Positions 8,438 through 17,085 of a stretch of 64,000 nucleotides of DNA are shown piece after piece. The notes beneath the pieces are model-generated. The model searched no databases and had not been told where the DNA came from. It worked only from the letters and a program-made list of their open reading frames with translations. The stretch is from Methylococcales bacterium (GTDB lineage Bacteria; Pseudomonadota; Gammaproteobacteria; Methylococcales; Methylomonadaceae): NCBI GenBank assembly GCA_028715725.1, contig JAQURG010000004.1:1-64000 (forward strand), read 5' to 3'. Within the stretch, counting starts at the first letter, position 1. The number at the start of each line of letters is the position of its first letter. The translations under genes and the position numbers were made by a program.

Positions 8438-9302
8438 AATTGCAACTGCCCAGTACGACATCAGTTTTCTCGAAAACTGGCAGGCCTATGAAAATAAAAT
8501 TGAACGCTGGGTTGCTAAAGCCGCAGCACAGGATGCCAGGATATTATTGTTTCCTGAATATGCCAGTATGGAATTGGCGTCATTATTCGGCCCGGACATT
8601 TATTCATCGTTAAGCAAACAACTGGCAGCCATGCAGTCATTGCATGAGGATTATATAAGCCTGTTCCAGACTTTAGCCCGGAAATACCAGTGTATTATTC
8701 AATCCGGCACCTTTCCGGTAAACGTTGATGCCGGAATTTACCGGAACCGTGCCTATCTGTTTATGCCTGACGGCCGGTTTGATTATCAGGATAAACTGAT
8801 CATGACCCGTTTTGAAAACGAACAATGGCTGATTAAAGGCGGGAATGAATTAAAGTGTTTTGATACCGATTACGGAAAAATTGCCATTAATATCTGCTAC
8901 GACAGCGAGTTTCCGCTGCTGGCAAGAAAACAGGTTGAAGCAGGGTGTACAGTCATTCTGGTGCCCAGTTGCACCGACACACTTGCCGGCTACCATCGTG
9001 TTAAAATCGGCTGCCAGGCAAGAGCTTTGGAAAATCAGTGTTATGTTGTCCAGGCATCGCTGGTAGGCAACGCCGCATGGTCGGAAGCAGTGGATATTAA
9101 TATCGGCGCTGCCGCCATTTACACACCGGTAGACAGAGGCTTTCCTGATAATGGCATTTTAGCCATCGGCACAATCAATGCCGTGCAATGGGTCATTGCA
9201 GAAATTTCGCCAAACGGCTGTGCAACAGTTCGGGAACAAGGGCAGGTCTTCAACTACAGGGACTGGCCGTTGCAATATACTCATATTAGCAATGTGCAAT
9301 GA
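8427..9302 (+). CDS. Carbon-nitrogen hydrolase (nitrilase superfamily amidase)
   Basis: A 291-residue nitrilase-superfamily enzyme. The catalytic triad is Glu in RILLFPEYASM, Lys in FDYQDKLIMTRFE and Cys in IAINICYDSEFP, in order and spacing typical of the superfamily. Such enzymes hydrolyse non-peptide C-N bonds of amides, carbamoyl compounds or omega-amidated acids. It begins inside the 3' end of the GNAT gene and so forms a two-gene unit with it. No membrane segment is seen. The precise amide cannot be deduced. Confidence 0.88.
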   Translation: MIVRIATAQYDISFLENWQAYENKIERWVAKAAAQDARILLFPEYASMELASLFGPDIYSSLSKQLAAMQSLHEDYISLFQTLARKYQCIIQSGTFPVNVDAGIYRNRAYLFMPDGRFDYQDKLIMTRFENEQWLIKGGNELKCFDTDYGKIAINICYDSEFPLLARKQVEAGCTVILVPSCTDTLAGYHRVKIGCQARALENQCYVVQASLVGNAAWSEAVDINIGAAAIYTPVDRGFPDNGILAIGTINAVQWVIAEISPNGCATVREQGQVFNYRDWPLQYTHISNVQ

Positions 9303-9388
9303 GATAATGGAAACACTCATTCCGCTTGTTCGTACTTTATATTCAGGAGAGCTTGCCGAAGGATTAATCTACAGAATATTACCGTTCC

Positions 9389-10360
9389 TTAGTTAAAAAT
9401 TGACTCAAAAGAAAAGCCGTTTGAATGGAGGATTTCTTTTAGTCTTTTCAATCCATCCATTTGAATTTGTCTAACGCGCTCTCTGGTTACCCCCAACTCT
9501 TGAGCTACCTGCTCAAGAGTTGAATCCTGATATCCGCAAATACCATAGCGGCGGCAAATGACCTCACGCTGTTTTTCAGGAAGCTCAAATACCCAGCAGC
9601 TAATATTCTGTTTAATGCTGTTTTCCTGTATTAGTTCATCATGCGCCACATGATTGTCATCTGAAATAGATTCTACCAAAGGATTAATAATATCCCTGGA
9701 ACCCGGCAAGTCGACTGAAGTCACCCGTTCATTCAGTTTAAGCATTCTTTCAACCTTGTCTAGCGGTTTACCCATATAATCGGCTATTTCCTGGGAACTG
9801 GGTTCATGATCCAGTTTTTGTATTAAATGGCGCTGCGCTTTAAGGTAAGTGTTCATTTCCTTGACAATATGGATCGGCAATCGAATGGTTCGTGTTTGAT
9901 CCATGATCGCCCGTTCAATATTTTGCCTGATCCACCAGGTGGCATAGGTCGAGAATCGAAAACCCTTATCAGGATCAAATTTTTCAACTGCATGGATCAA
10001 CCCCAGATTACCTTCCTCAATCAGATCCAGCAGCGGCAATCCTCTATTCAGGTAACGATAGGCAATCTTCACCACCAGACGCAAGTTACTTTCAATCATT
10101 ATCCGACGCGCCTTGCCATCCCCTTGCCGCGACAGTGAGCCGTAGAATTTTTCCTCATCCGCAGTCAGCAGCTTTGACCGTCCAAGTTCACTTAAATAGG
10201 CGCGCGTGGCATCAAGCTCAACAGTATTCTGTACTTTGGAGGCCAAAACATTCAGTTTTTGATCGATTACAGAGGTTACGTCAAATTCTTCATCTAAATC
10301 TTCCTCCCTCATCATAACTATTTCATCGTCAGATGGTTCTTCGATTAAGGGGTAATTCAT
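9389..10360 (-). CDS. rpoS: RNA polymerase sigma factor RpoS
   Basis: A 323-residue sigma-70-family factor with an acidic N-terminus and regions 1.2 ([21 protein letters not shown]), 2 ([40 protein letters not shown]), 3 and 4 ([19 protein letters not shown]). The [17 protein letters not shown] segment and the immediate nlpD neighbour identify the stationary-phase factor RpoS, not RpoD. The ATG at 10360 is chosen because AAGGA lies six bases upstream; an earlier ATG adds six residues. Following nlpD by 34 bp is the classic arrangement, in which rpoS is largely transcribed from within nlpD. Confidence 0.94.
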   Translation of the reverse strand: MNYPLIEEPSDDEIVMMREEDLDEEFDVTSVIDQKLNVLASKVQNTVELDATRAYLSELGRSKLLTADEEKFYGSLSRQGDGKARRIMIESNLRLVVKIAYRYLNRGLPLLDLIEEGNLGLIHAVEKFDPDKGFRFSTYATWWIRQNIERAIMDQTRTIRLPIHIVKEMNTYLKAQRHLIQKLDHEPSSQEIADYMGKPLDKVERMLKLNERVTSVDLPGSRDIINPLVESISDDNHVAHDELIQENSIKQNISCWVFELPEKQREVICRRYGICGYQDSTLEQVAQELGVTRERVRQIQMDGLKRLKEILHSNGFSFESIFN

Positions 10361-10394
10361 AGTGATTCCTTCATTCAAAGCCGGATGGGGTTGG

Positions 10395-11318
10395 TTACCT
10401 TTTCGGCAAAAGTTTTAGTGGATTGACGGGGCTTCCGTTTTTTCTGATTTCAAAATGCAATGAAGCTCGTTTTCTGGCACCTATTTTCCCAACTTCAGCA
10501 ATAGCTTGGCCTTTTTCAACTTGCTGCCCTTCTGTTACTAACACGCGACGATTATTCGCATAAGCGCTTAGATAGGCTTTATTATGTTTGATGATAAGCA
10601 ACTGGCCAAGGCCAATCAAACCCTGCCCGCAATAAACCACTTCTCCCGCTTCAGCCGCATTCACTGACTCCCCTAACTTACCGGCTATGTCAATTCCTTT
10701 ATTATATCCTGGAGAAAAGCTTTTTAGCACTCTACCCTTAATTGGCCAGCCAAAGTTTAACTCTAATATATTTTTATTATCAATTGAAATTATTGATTTT
10801 TGTTGTCGATTACCGGCTTTTTTAAAAACAGCGGAATTTATCCGTGGTTTTTTATATATATTTATATCTTCTGAACCTGTCTTATAAGCCACGGAATCTT
10901 CAATTTTTTTTGAACTTCCTGTTTTTATTTTTTCTATAACGGGTTGTTCTTTATGTGTAAATTGACCCGCATGCGCAGGATTGGAGAATTTAACTTTTTC
11001 CAGTGTCATCATTTTAAGGGCCGACGCAGGATAGTTCGCTAACACCCTATGCTGATAGCCATAGCTAACAAACTCTCTGTTTTTAACGCGGTGAAGTTGC
11101 TTGAGGTTTTTAATAATAGTCGGGTTACGTCCAGAAATATCCTGATTAGCTTTATTGCGATTCCGGTTATCAATGCCTGGGCTATGTTGGCCTTCAGCCA
11201 GTTCTCCATTATTGGTCACCACAGGCGCATAATTGGGCTGACCGGTAGTGCAGGCATTCAATAACATCAAAATTATCAGGAAGGGAAGCAAACCCTGCCT
11301 TGAAACATGAGAGAACAT
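10395..11318 (-). CDS. nlpD: NlpD-like lipoprotein with degenerate LytM (M23) domain
   Basis: A 307-residue lipoprotein with lipobox LNAC near residues 20-23, a long low-complexity linker rich in Lys and Asn, and a C-terminal LytM domain from about 195 ([31 protein letters not shown]). The zinc ligands are mostly missing: the usual HxGxD region reads NKGIDIAG and the HxH motif reads SLHFEIR. It is therefore probably an amidase activator, like E. coli NlpD, and not an endopeptidase. No clear LysM module is seen in the middle, unlike E. coli NlpD. It lies 6 bp after the J-domain gene and directly upstream of rpoS. Confidence 0.88.
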   Translation of the reverse strand: MFSHVSRQGLLPFLIILMLLNACTTGQPNYAPVVTNNGELAEGQHSPGIDNRNRNKANQDISGRNPTIIKNLKQLHRVKNREFVSYGYQHRVLANYPASALKMMTLEKVKFSNPAHAGQFTHKEQPVIEKIKTGSSKKIEDSVAYKTGSEDINIYKKPRINSAVFKKAGNRQQKSIISIDNKNILELNFGWPIKGRVLKSFSPGYNKGIDIAGKLGESVNAAEAGEVVYCGQGLIGLGQLLIIKHNKAYLSAYANNRRVLVTEGQQVEKGQAIAEVGKIGARKRASLHFEIRKNGSPVNPLKLLPKR

Positions 11319-11324
11319 AGCGGG

Positions 11325-11819
11325 TTATTTTTTTAATAAAATTTTTTTAGCCAGATTTATTTTCGACGCCAAATAATCGGACCCGCCACGGTCAGGGTGT
11401 ATTTTTTGCATTAACTTACGATGAGAAGCAATAATGTCGTGCTCTGATGCGCCGGGCTTCAAACCCAGCACCTCATAAGCTTCTTCAGTCGACATTCTTC
11501 CTTTAGCGCCTGAACTGCTTCGCTGTTGTGACGAGTCTGGCTTTGAACCGTAAAATTCCTGCCACAACCGGCGTATCTGCGGTGCATAGTGCAGCAGCGC
11601 AGGCATTAACCTGAGTATGAAAGCAGTAACCAAACCTAACAGTGCGAAAAGCCAGTTTAACCGTCCGGTTGCCCCCAAATAAATCAAAACCGTCCCCGTC
11701 AAGCCTAACAATAAAATTCTGATGTACTTTGCCAATACTTCCGGAGACGCTTTCCTAAGATCGCGTAAACTGAAATATGCAATAATGATCAGCAACAGAA
11801 TCAGATAAATTCGAATCAA
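11325..11819 (-). CDS. Membrane-anchored J-domain protein
   Basis: A 164-residue protein with two or three hydrophobic segments in the first 80 residues ([42 protein letters not shown]) and a C-terminal J domain from about residue 112. The HPD tripeptide that stimulates Hsp70 ATPase is at 141-143 (KIHPDRGGS). The arrangement, with membrane anchor first and a short J domain last, resembles DjlA-like or Tim14-like co-chaperones. It is the first gene of a likely operon with nlpD and rpoS and is divergent from mobB. Confidence 0.85.
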   Translation of the reverse strand: MIRIYLILLLIIIAYFSLRDLRKASPEVLAKYIRILLLGLTGTVLIYLGATGRLNWLFALLGLVTAFILRLMPALLHYAPQIRRLWQEFYGSKPDSSQQRSSSGAKGRMSTEEAYEVLGLKPGASEHDIIASHRKLMQKIHPDRGGSDYLASKINLAKKILLKK

Positions 11820-11901
11820 TGTTTCCTCCGGGTTAATGATTGCCGGCCAATAATACCTTAGAATAGGGTATCCTTCGACAACAGTCTGATCAATTGATTA
11901 C

Positions 11902-12426
11902 ATGAAACATACGCGCATCCCGATATTGGGTTTTGCCGCCTTTAGCGGCACCGGTAAAACCACATTATTAACCCGGCTAATTCCGATTTTAAAAGCGCAG
12001 GGATTACGTATCGGTTTAATCAAACACAGCCATCATAATTTTCAAATAGACCAGCCCGGAAAAGACAGTTTCCGCCTGAGGGAAGCAGGTGCATCGCCTG
12101 TCATGCTGATATCCACGCACCGGCGCGCGATCATTACCGAGATCATTCCACAGCGAGAGCCCCGCCTGGACGATCAATTACAGCACTTCGATCAATCCGG
12201 GCTGGACCTGATTCTGGTTGAAGGTTTTAAAGCAGAGCAATTCCCTAAAATTGAACTATATCGGCCTTCACTGAATAAACCCTTACTGTACCCCGACGAT
12301 CCGAATATCATCGCCATTGCTTCTGATTGTGCGCTGGAGACACCCGACTATCTGGCCCAACTGGATATCAATCAGCCTGAAATGATAGCCACCTTTATTA
12401 CCGACCAATTCATGAGGTCATTATGA
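11902..12426 (+). CDS. mobB: Molybdopterin-guanine dinucleotide biosynthesis adapter MobB
   Basis: A 174-residue P-loop protein. Walker A is GTGKTTLLTRL at about residues 17-27, followed by GLRIGLIKHSHHNFQIDQPGKDS and the late LILVEGFKAEQFPKIEL motif typical of MobB. MobB assists the transfer of GMP to molybdopterin to make the guanine dinucleotide form used by DMSO-reductase-family enzymes. Its stop overlaps the moeA start in ATGA, so the two are co-translated. The partner mobA is not in this window. Confidence 0.92.
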   Translation: MKHTRIPILGFAAFSGTGKTTLLTRLIPILKAQGLRIGLIKHSHHNFQIDQPGKDSFRLREAGASPVMLISTHRRAIITEIIPQREPRLDDQLQHFDQSGLDLILVEGFKAEQFPKIELYRPSLNKPLLYPDDPNIIAIASDCALETPDYLAQLDINQPEMIATFITDQFMRSL

Positions 12427-13670
12427 TTGACTTATGCAGCCACGAATCGAGCCCACTGCTTTCTGTTGATGCCGCATCGGCAAGAATTAAAGCCGCCATA
12501 CGCCCCGTCTCAGGATCAGAAAAAGTCGTTTTAAAAAATGCCCTGGGACGCGTTCTGTCGGAACCGGTTTATTCACCCATCAATATTCCTCATGAAAAAA
12601 ATTCAGCCATGGACGGTTACGCTTTATCCAGTAAGGATATTAAACCCGGACAATCTTTTACACTCGATCTGGCTGGCACTTCCTGGGCTGGAAGCCCTTT
12701 TTCCGGACAACTGCAACCCGGCCAATGCATCCGGGTTTTTACCGGAGCTGTATTGCCTGCGCAAACAGACTCAGTGGTTATGCAGGAACAGGTGCAAGTT
12801 GATGGACAAATCATCCTCTTTCAAGCGAATACGCCCGCACATCAGCATATCAGAGAGGCCGGCGAGGATATAAAGCAAGGCAGCTTGTTATACTCACCTT
12901 CCAAAAAGTTAACCGCCATCGATATCGGCCTGCTTGCCTCGGCAGGTATTTATGAGGTGGCCGTCAAACGGCCGGTAAAAATCGCCTTTTTTTCTACCGG
13001 AGATGAGCTGACAGCGCTGGGTCAGCCATTGCAATCAGGAAAAATATATGACAGTAATCGTTACATTTTAAGCGGACTACTTACTGATGCCGCACATAAT
13101 GTGACGGATATGGGCGTTATCCCCGATAATAAGCAATTACTGGAAAACAGCTTTATCGAGGCGGCTAAAAACCATGATGTGATTATGACCACAGGCGGCG
13201 CTTCTGTAGGTGACGCCGATTATATCAGGGAGATACTGGCGCGTTGCGGAGAAGTCAATTTCTGGAAAATCGCCAGCAAACCCGGCAAACCCCTGGCGTT
13301 TGGCAAAATAGGTTCCTGTTATTTTTTTGGACTGCCGGGAAATCCTGTGTCTGTTATTGTGACTTTTCAGCAAATGGTGGCCCCCGCACTAAAACAACTG
13401 TCAGACGCACCGGCGGCCAAGCCGTTGCGAGTAACAGCGACCTGTACAACGGCATTAAAAAAAGCACCTGGACGACAGGAGTTTCAGCGCGGCATTCTCA
13501 CACAAGACGATAATGGCGAGTTTTTTGCCGCCTCATCGGGAAAGCAGGGCTCCAATATACTCGGCGCCATGAGCCAGGCTAATTGCTACATTATCCTGCC
13601 TATTGAATCCAGCGGCGTACAAGCTGGCGGCAAAGTCAACGTTGAACTGATAGCAGGCGCCGATTTTTAG
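12423..13670 (+). CDS. moeA: Molybdopterin molybdenumtransferase MoeA
   Basis: A 415-residue MoeA that inserts molybdenum into adenylated molybdopterin in the cytoplasm. Signatures are NIPHEKNSAMDGYALSS (about 52-70), the VFTGAVLPAQTDSVVMQEQV segment, the PVKIAFFSTGDEL strand, the TTGGASVGDADY motif of the MPT-binding domain and FFGLPGNPVSVIVTF. The length is normal for the family. It overlaps mobB by four bases. With modE and mop about 7 kb away, it adds to a loose molybdenum region. Confidence 0.95.
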   Translation: MIDLCSHESSPLLSVDAASARIKAAIRPVSGSEKVVLKNALGRVLSEPVYSPINIPHEKNSAMDGYALSSKDIKPGQSFTLDLAGTSWAGSPFSGQLQPGQCIRVFTGAVLPAQTDSVVMQEQVQVDGQIILFQANTPAHQHIREAGEDIKQGSLLYSPSKKLTAIDIGLLASAGIYEVAVKRPVKIAFFSTGDELTALGQPLQSGKIYDSNRYILSGLLTDAAHNVTDMGVIPDNKQLLENSFIEAAKNHDVIMTTGGASVGDADYIREILARCGEVNFWKIASKPGKPLAFGKIGSCYFFGLPGNPVSVIVTFQQMVAPALKQLSDAPAAKPLRVTATCTTALKKAPGRQEFQRGILTQDDNGEFFAASSGKQGSNILGAMSQANCYIILPIESSGVQAGGKVNVELIAGADF

Positions 13671-13866
13671 GTCTGTAATGGCTAACCATAAGCAGAGGCT
13701 GGCATAGCGCGTCTCTGCAAGCGTTAATAATGGACTCAGCCGGTCAAGTATTGCTATGATTCCATTCATGATCAGATCAGGCAATGGATAATGCCCATAT
13801 CAAATAGTCTTGAATTCCGCCTTCTGTTCATCCTCTCAATTCTGAATTAAACCGTGGAGATAGTAA

Positions 13867-14877
13867 ATGCACAATGTCACGTTGATAAAAGGTGATGGTA
13901 TTGGCCCTTCGATTATGGATGAGGCCGTAAAAGTTATTGACGCGTCTGGTGTAAAAATTCACTGGGAAGAAGCGTATGCCGGCATGGCTGCTTTTGAAAA
14001 ATTCGGTTCACCGTTACCTGATGAAACTATGGCATCGTTCGACAAGACCCGCTTGGCCTTTAAAGGGCCTTTGACTACTGTGGTCGGCAAGGGCTATAGA
14101 AGCATTAACGTGGCGTTGCGGCAAAAATACGAACTGTATGCCAATATTCGTCCGGCTAAAAGCTGGGCAGGCATCAAAACGCGCTATGAAGATGTGGATA
14201 TTGTTATTGTCAGGGAAAATACCGAAGGACTCTACGCCGGACTTGAGCATTATCTCACCCCTAAAAAGGATATTGCCGAAAGCCTGGCTGTGGTAACCCG
14301 TAGCGCTTCACAGCGCGTTATCGACTTTGCGTTTAAATACGCACAGGACAATGCCCGTAAAAAAGTAACCGTTTGTCATAAAGCCAATATCTTGAAGTAT
14401 ACCCAGGGCCTGTTTCTGGATGTTGCCAGAGAAACCGCCGCGCATTATCCCGACATCCAGTTTGACGAAAAAATCATTGATGCTACTTGTATGCACATGG
14501 TGATGAATCCGCAACAGTTTGATGTGATCGTCTGTACCAATATGTTTGGCGATATCTTGTCCGATTTGACAGCCGGACTGGTTGGAGGGCTGGGCCTTAT
14601 TCCGGGTGCAAATATCGGCGATGATGCGGCCCTGTTTGAAGCCGTACACGGCAGCGCACCCGATATTGCCGGGAAAAACCTGGCGAACCCGATTGCAGTT
14701 ATCATGGCCGGTGTCATGATGCTGAACCATATCGGCGAAACCCAGGCCGCGGAGCGCGTAAAAAATGCCGTCGAAAAAGTGGTGAATGAGGGCAAATTTG
14801 TTACGCCTGATCTTAATCCGCAATCAAAATGTGGAACGGTCGAAATGGGTAACGCGATTGTTGCTGCGATGAAATAA
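13867..14877 (+). CDS. icd: NAD-dependent isocitrate dehydrogenase
   Basis: A 336-residue enzyme of the isocitrate/isopropylmalate dehydrogenase family. Seen are LIKGDGIGPSI, the substrate segment YRSINVALRQKYELYANIRP, RENTEGLYAGLEH, the KANILKYTQG lysine motif and MFGDILSDLTAGLVGGLGL. The short length and VHGSAPDIAGKNLANP ending match the eukaryotic-like NAD-dependent type, not the longer NADP enzyme of E. coli. It would convert isocitrate to 2-oxoglutarate in the cytoplasm. GGAG precedes the ATG. A 107-bp copy of codons 19-54 occurs at 17756-17862. Homoisocitrate dehydrogenase is a less likely alternative. Confidence 0.85.
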   Translation: MHNVTLIKGDGIGPSIMDEAVKVIDASGVKIHWEEAYAGMAAFEKFGSPLPDETMASFDKTRLAFKGPLTTVVGKGYRSINVALRQKYELYANIRPAKSWAGIKTRYEDVDIVIVRENTEGLYAGLEHYLTPKKDIAESLAVVTRSASQRVIDFAFKYAQDNARKKVTVCHKANILKYTQGLFLDVARETAAHYPDIQFDEKIIDATCMHMVMNPQQFDVIVCTNMFGDILSDLTAGLVGGLGLIPGANIGDDAALFEAVHGSAPDIAGKNLANPIAVIMAGVMMLNHIGETQAAERVKNAVEKVVNEGKFVTPDLNPQSKCGTVEMGNAIVAAMK

Positions 14878-14909
14878 TGGGTAGGCTGTCCAAGGTTTGA
14901 AGTTGGGTA

Positions 14910-15002
14910 GGCTGGGTTGAACAACGTGACCGCTAGAGCGCGTAGCGAAACCCGGCGTTGACAGGCTTTTAGCTGGGTTTACGCCATCGCTTCAACCCAG
15001 CC
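14910..15002. repeat. Inverted-repeat element (MITE/REP-like)
   Basis: A 93-bp non-coding element bounded by perfect 12-bp inverted ends, GGCTGGGTTGAA (14910-14921) and TTCAACCCAGCC (14991-15002). The interior contains GAAACCCGG and GCTGGGTTTACGCC. It lies 32 bp after icd. Partial relatives occur at 1167-1200 and 18135-18163, so it is a dispersed family. It could also act as a transcript-end hairpin for icd. Confidence 0.65.
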
Positions 15003-15118
15003 CTTTAATTATAACAATAAACCTTGCCACTCTTCGCTCTGTTAAAGAAACGGGCTAGTTTCCCTATCAGCTTCCGAGAAAATGGCGATACCTCCGCACT
15101 ATAAAAGGAAACTATGAC

Positions 15119-15766
15119 GTGACTATTCCCCCCGATATCCAACGTCGCGCCCAGCCTAGACGGATTGCAGACCGCGTCATTGACGATCTCTATAAAACAT
15201 TCTCAACATGCCTGGAGCGTATGGCCGATGCCGTGCTGCTGCTCGATAAGGAAAGGCGGGGCATTTACGCCACGCCGCAAATAGAGCAAATCATGAGCAG
15301 CAGGCTAAGCATGCCGTTTGCGTTAACGCCGAAGTTTACCCTGCATGATCCAGCCAATGCTTCCCGCTTTACGGCTTTCGTCAACGGAAAAAATACCGAA
15401 GCCGGGCCGCTCAGCTTGTTGTTGGGTGATGAAAAAGATCACGATTTGCTGTTACTCACCTGCTATCACTTGCCCACGCCACCCACACCGGAATCGCATG
15501 TTGCCCGGTATATGGTCACACTGCGCGATCCTAATCGTTATCCTGTCCGACAATGGCATTTTTTCACTGAACAATTCACTTTAACCCCAGCCGAAGCCCG
15601 ACTCTGCCGCGCCTTGGCGGACGGCTTGACGCTCAGCGATTACTGCAATAAATGGCGCATCACGATCAGCACCGCGCGCAGCCAGTTGAGCAGCATCTTC
15701 GCCAAAACCTCCACCAAGCGGCAAACCGACCTCCTGCGACTGATTTATTTATTCACGCGGGCGTAG
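15119..15766 (+). CDS. LuxR-type HTH regulator
   Basis: A 215-residue protein with a C-terminal LuxR-like helix-turn-helix: FTLTPAEARLCRALADGLTL, then the poorly conserved recognition part ITISTARSQLSSIFAKTSTKRQTDLLRLIY. The N-terminal 140 residues look like a degenerate PAS-like sensor (MADAVLLLDKERRGIYATPQIEQIM). The likely start is GTG at 15119, because the nearest ATG (15114) is followed by a stop after one codon. An AAGGA lies about ten bases upstream. It is followed by a small secreted protein gene on the same strand, with a palindrome between them. The target is unknown. Confidence 0.75.
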   Translation: MTIPPDIQRRAQPRRIADRVIDDLYKTFSTCLERMADAVLLLDKERRGIYATPQIEQIMSSRLSMPFALTPKFTLHDPANASRFTAFVNGKNTEAGPLSLLLGDEKDHDLLLLTCYHLPTPPTPESHVARYMVTLRDPNRYPVRQWHFFTEQFTLTPAEARLCRALADGLTLSDYCNKWRITISTARSQLSSIFAKTSTKRQTDLLRLIYLFTRA

Positions 15767-15778
15767 AAAGGCGAATTT

Positions 15779-15796
15779 ATCCTCCATTTGGAGGAT
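15779..15796. promoter_or_regulatory. Perfect palindrome downstream of the LuxR-type gene
   Basis: ATCCTCC and GGAGGAT form a perfect 7-bp inverted repeat around a 4-base centre, 13 bases after the regulator stop codon. No T-run follows on the plus strand, so it may be an operator for the next gene and not a terminator. Confidence 0.35.
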
Positions 15797-15943
15797 GCGG
15801 ACGTTCGTGAAATTTGATTTAATAATTTCGTGTTAATAAATTTAAGCTAATAGCCTATAGGGGGCGTTGAAGAATTTAAAAAGGAGGCGTACCCCTATAA
15901 AATTGAACCCTATAAACGTATAAAACTGTATAAGGAAAAGACA

Positions 15944-16354
15944 ATGAATAACGCAATATTACGGAATACTTCAATATTGGCCGCGACTCTCAGCTTGGGT
16001 CTCATCTCGGGTACAGCAGACGCAAATATATGTCACAACATTGGCGGGCCACAACAACTGGGCGCCAACTGTGATCAAACCAGTCAAGACGAATATACAT
16101 GTGCATTTGATAATGGGACTGCAATCGTTTTGAAGAAAAATCAGTTCTTAGGAATTGTGATTTTTTCTTCTCCTGATCATTTACCCCCTAATGAGCAAGC
16201 ATTAGCGGCTCACCTCGCCCACGGCGATGGCTTCGCCGATACTATATTTGCTACACCTTTACATCTTGCATCCGAGGTAGGTCCCCATAAACTTTCCAAT
16301 GTGGAATGTATTGGGACAAGGTTCTTTGATCAGCCACCCGAGCCGGGCAACTAA
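15944..16354 (+). CDS. Small secreted Cys-containing hypothetical protein
   Basis: A 136-residue protein with a good signal peptide (LAATLSLGLISGTADA, cleavage near residue 27). The mature part has four cysteines (ICHNIGG, GANCDQ, YTCAFD, VECIG), suggesting two disulfides in the periplasm or outside the cell. AAGGAAAAGACA precedes the ATG, a strong ribosome-binding site. No family is recognised. It lies 177 bp after a LuxR-type regulator, which may control it. It borders the decayed region to the right. Confidence 0.65.
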   Translation: MNNAILRNTSILAATLSLGLISGTADANICHNIGGPQQLGANCDQTSQDEYTCAFDNGTAIVLKKNQFLGIVIFSSPDHLPPNEQALAAHLAHGDGFADTIFATPLHLASEVGPHKLSNVECIGTRFFDQPPEPGN

Positions 16355-16411
16355 CTGGAAAGCAATGAACAAATCAATGGCTACGGCCGTATGGCGGATA
16401 AACTGTAGCAA

Positions 16412-16440
16412 GTAGCCTCGATGCAGCAAAGCGGAATGAA
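16412..16440. repeat. REP element, left of the RAYT remnant
   Basis: GTAGCCTCGATGCAGCAAAG followed by CGGAATGAA matches, in opposite orientation, the REP at 17041-17085. Such GTAGCCTCGATG units are of the kind mobilised by RAYT transposases. Confidence 0.6.
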
Positions 16441-16474
16441 TAATGTCAACTTTTAAAATCAGGCTCTCCCAATT

Positions 16475-16982
16475 TCATATATCGTCAAAATTTTCACCCG
16501 CCCAATTTGGCGGCAATATACCTTCTCGAACATAGCGATGGAATGACGAATAAGGCCAATTCATAACACGCTCCACCAAGCCATGTTTAACCAGAGTAAA
16601 GTGAATGTAATCGATATGGCGATTCAAATCGTCGCCATCACGGATTATAACGGCGTTGCCAGATTAAGGCGCTACCGTCTTTGCGTTTAGCAACAGATAT
16701 AGCGCTTTTTTCCAGCTCGCAGCTCGCGAGTAAAAATGGACTTAATAGCCTTCCATCTCCCGGATAATTACTATCGTTTGGCGGTAAAGTCCGAATGCTA
16801 TGCAAATGCTCCGGCAAAACCACCATAGCGTCTATCTGGAAAGTTTAAGTCTCCCGTGTTTTGCGAAAAGCCAGCCGTAAAATCAATCGCTTCAACCAGT
16901 TGCCGGGAATTCCCCATCCGTAAATTTACCGTGAAGAAATACGTTCCACCGAGAACAAAATTACACGCCGGTAATTGAGCAT
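16475..16982 (-). pseudogene. REP-associated tyrosine transposase (RAYT), frameshifted
   Basis: Fragments of one RAYT protein are spread over different frames of the minus strand. The N-terminus MLNYRRVILF starts at 16982. After a frame change comes GGTYFFTVNLR. The middle, MVVLPEHLHSIRTLPPNDSNY, carries the catalytic HLH-type region and ends at a stop after IWQRRYNP. A third frame then gives LNRHIDYIHFTLVKHGLVER and MNWPYSSFHRYVREG up to the stop near 16475. At least two frameshifts make it non-functional. Two opposed REP units flank it, the normal arrangement for this transposase family. Confidence 0.85.
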
Positions 16983-17040
16983 CGTTATATCAATTGGGAA
17001 GCATCTTATGTCCTAGTTGTAGGATTTATAGGCTCCGGCT

Positions 17041-17085
17041 ATCCTCGATTCCACTGCGTTACATCGAGGCTACCTGCTCAATTCC
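17041..17085. repeat. REP element, right of the RAYT remnant
   Basis: The segment holds CCTCGATTCCACTGCGTTAC followed by ATCGAGGCTACC. Its two arms, CCTCGAT and ATCGAGG, pair to form a hairpin. Its reverse complement shares GTAGCCTCGATG and GTGGAAT-like words with the REP at 16412-16440. It overlaps the broken 3' end of the L,D-transpeptidase remnant. Confidence 0.6.

Noticed and set aside
9307..9396. A 29-codon ORF between the hydrolase and rpoS
   Set aside because: It has no ribosome-binding site or homology cue and overlaps the rpoS 3' end.
13533..13784. Minus-strand ORF at the moeA 3' end
   Set aside because: Half of it is antisense to moeA and the remainder is intergenic; no protein features are seen.
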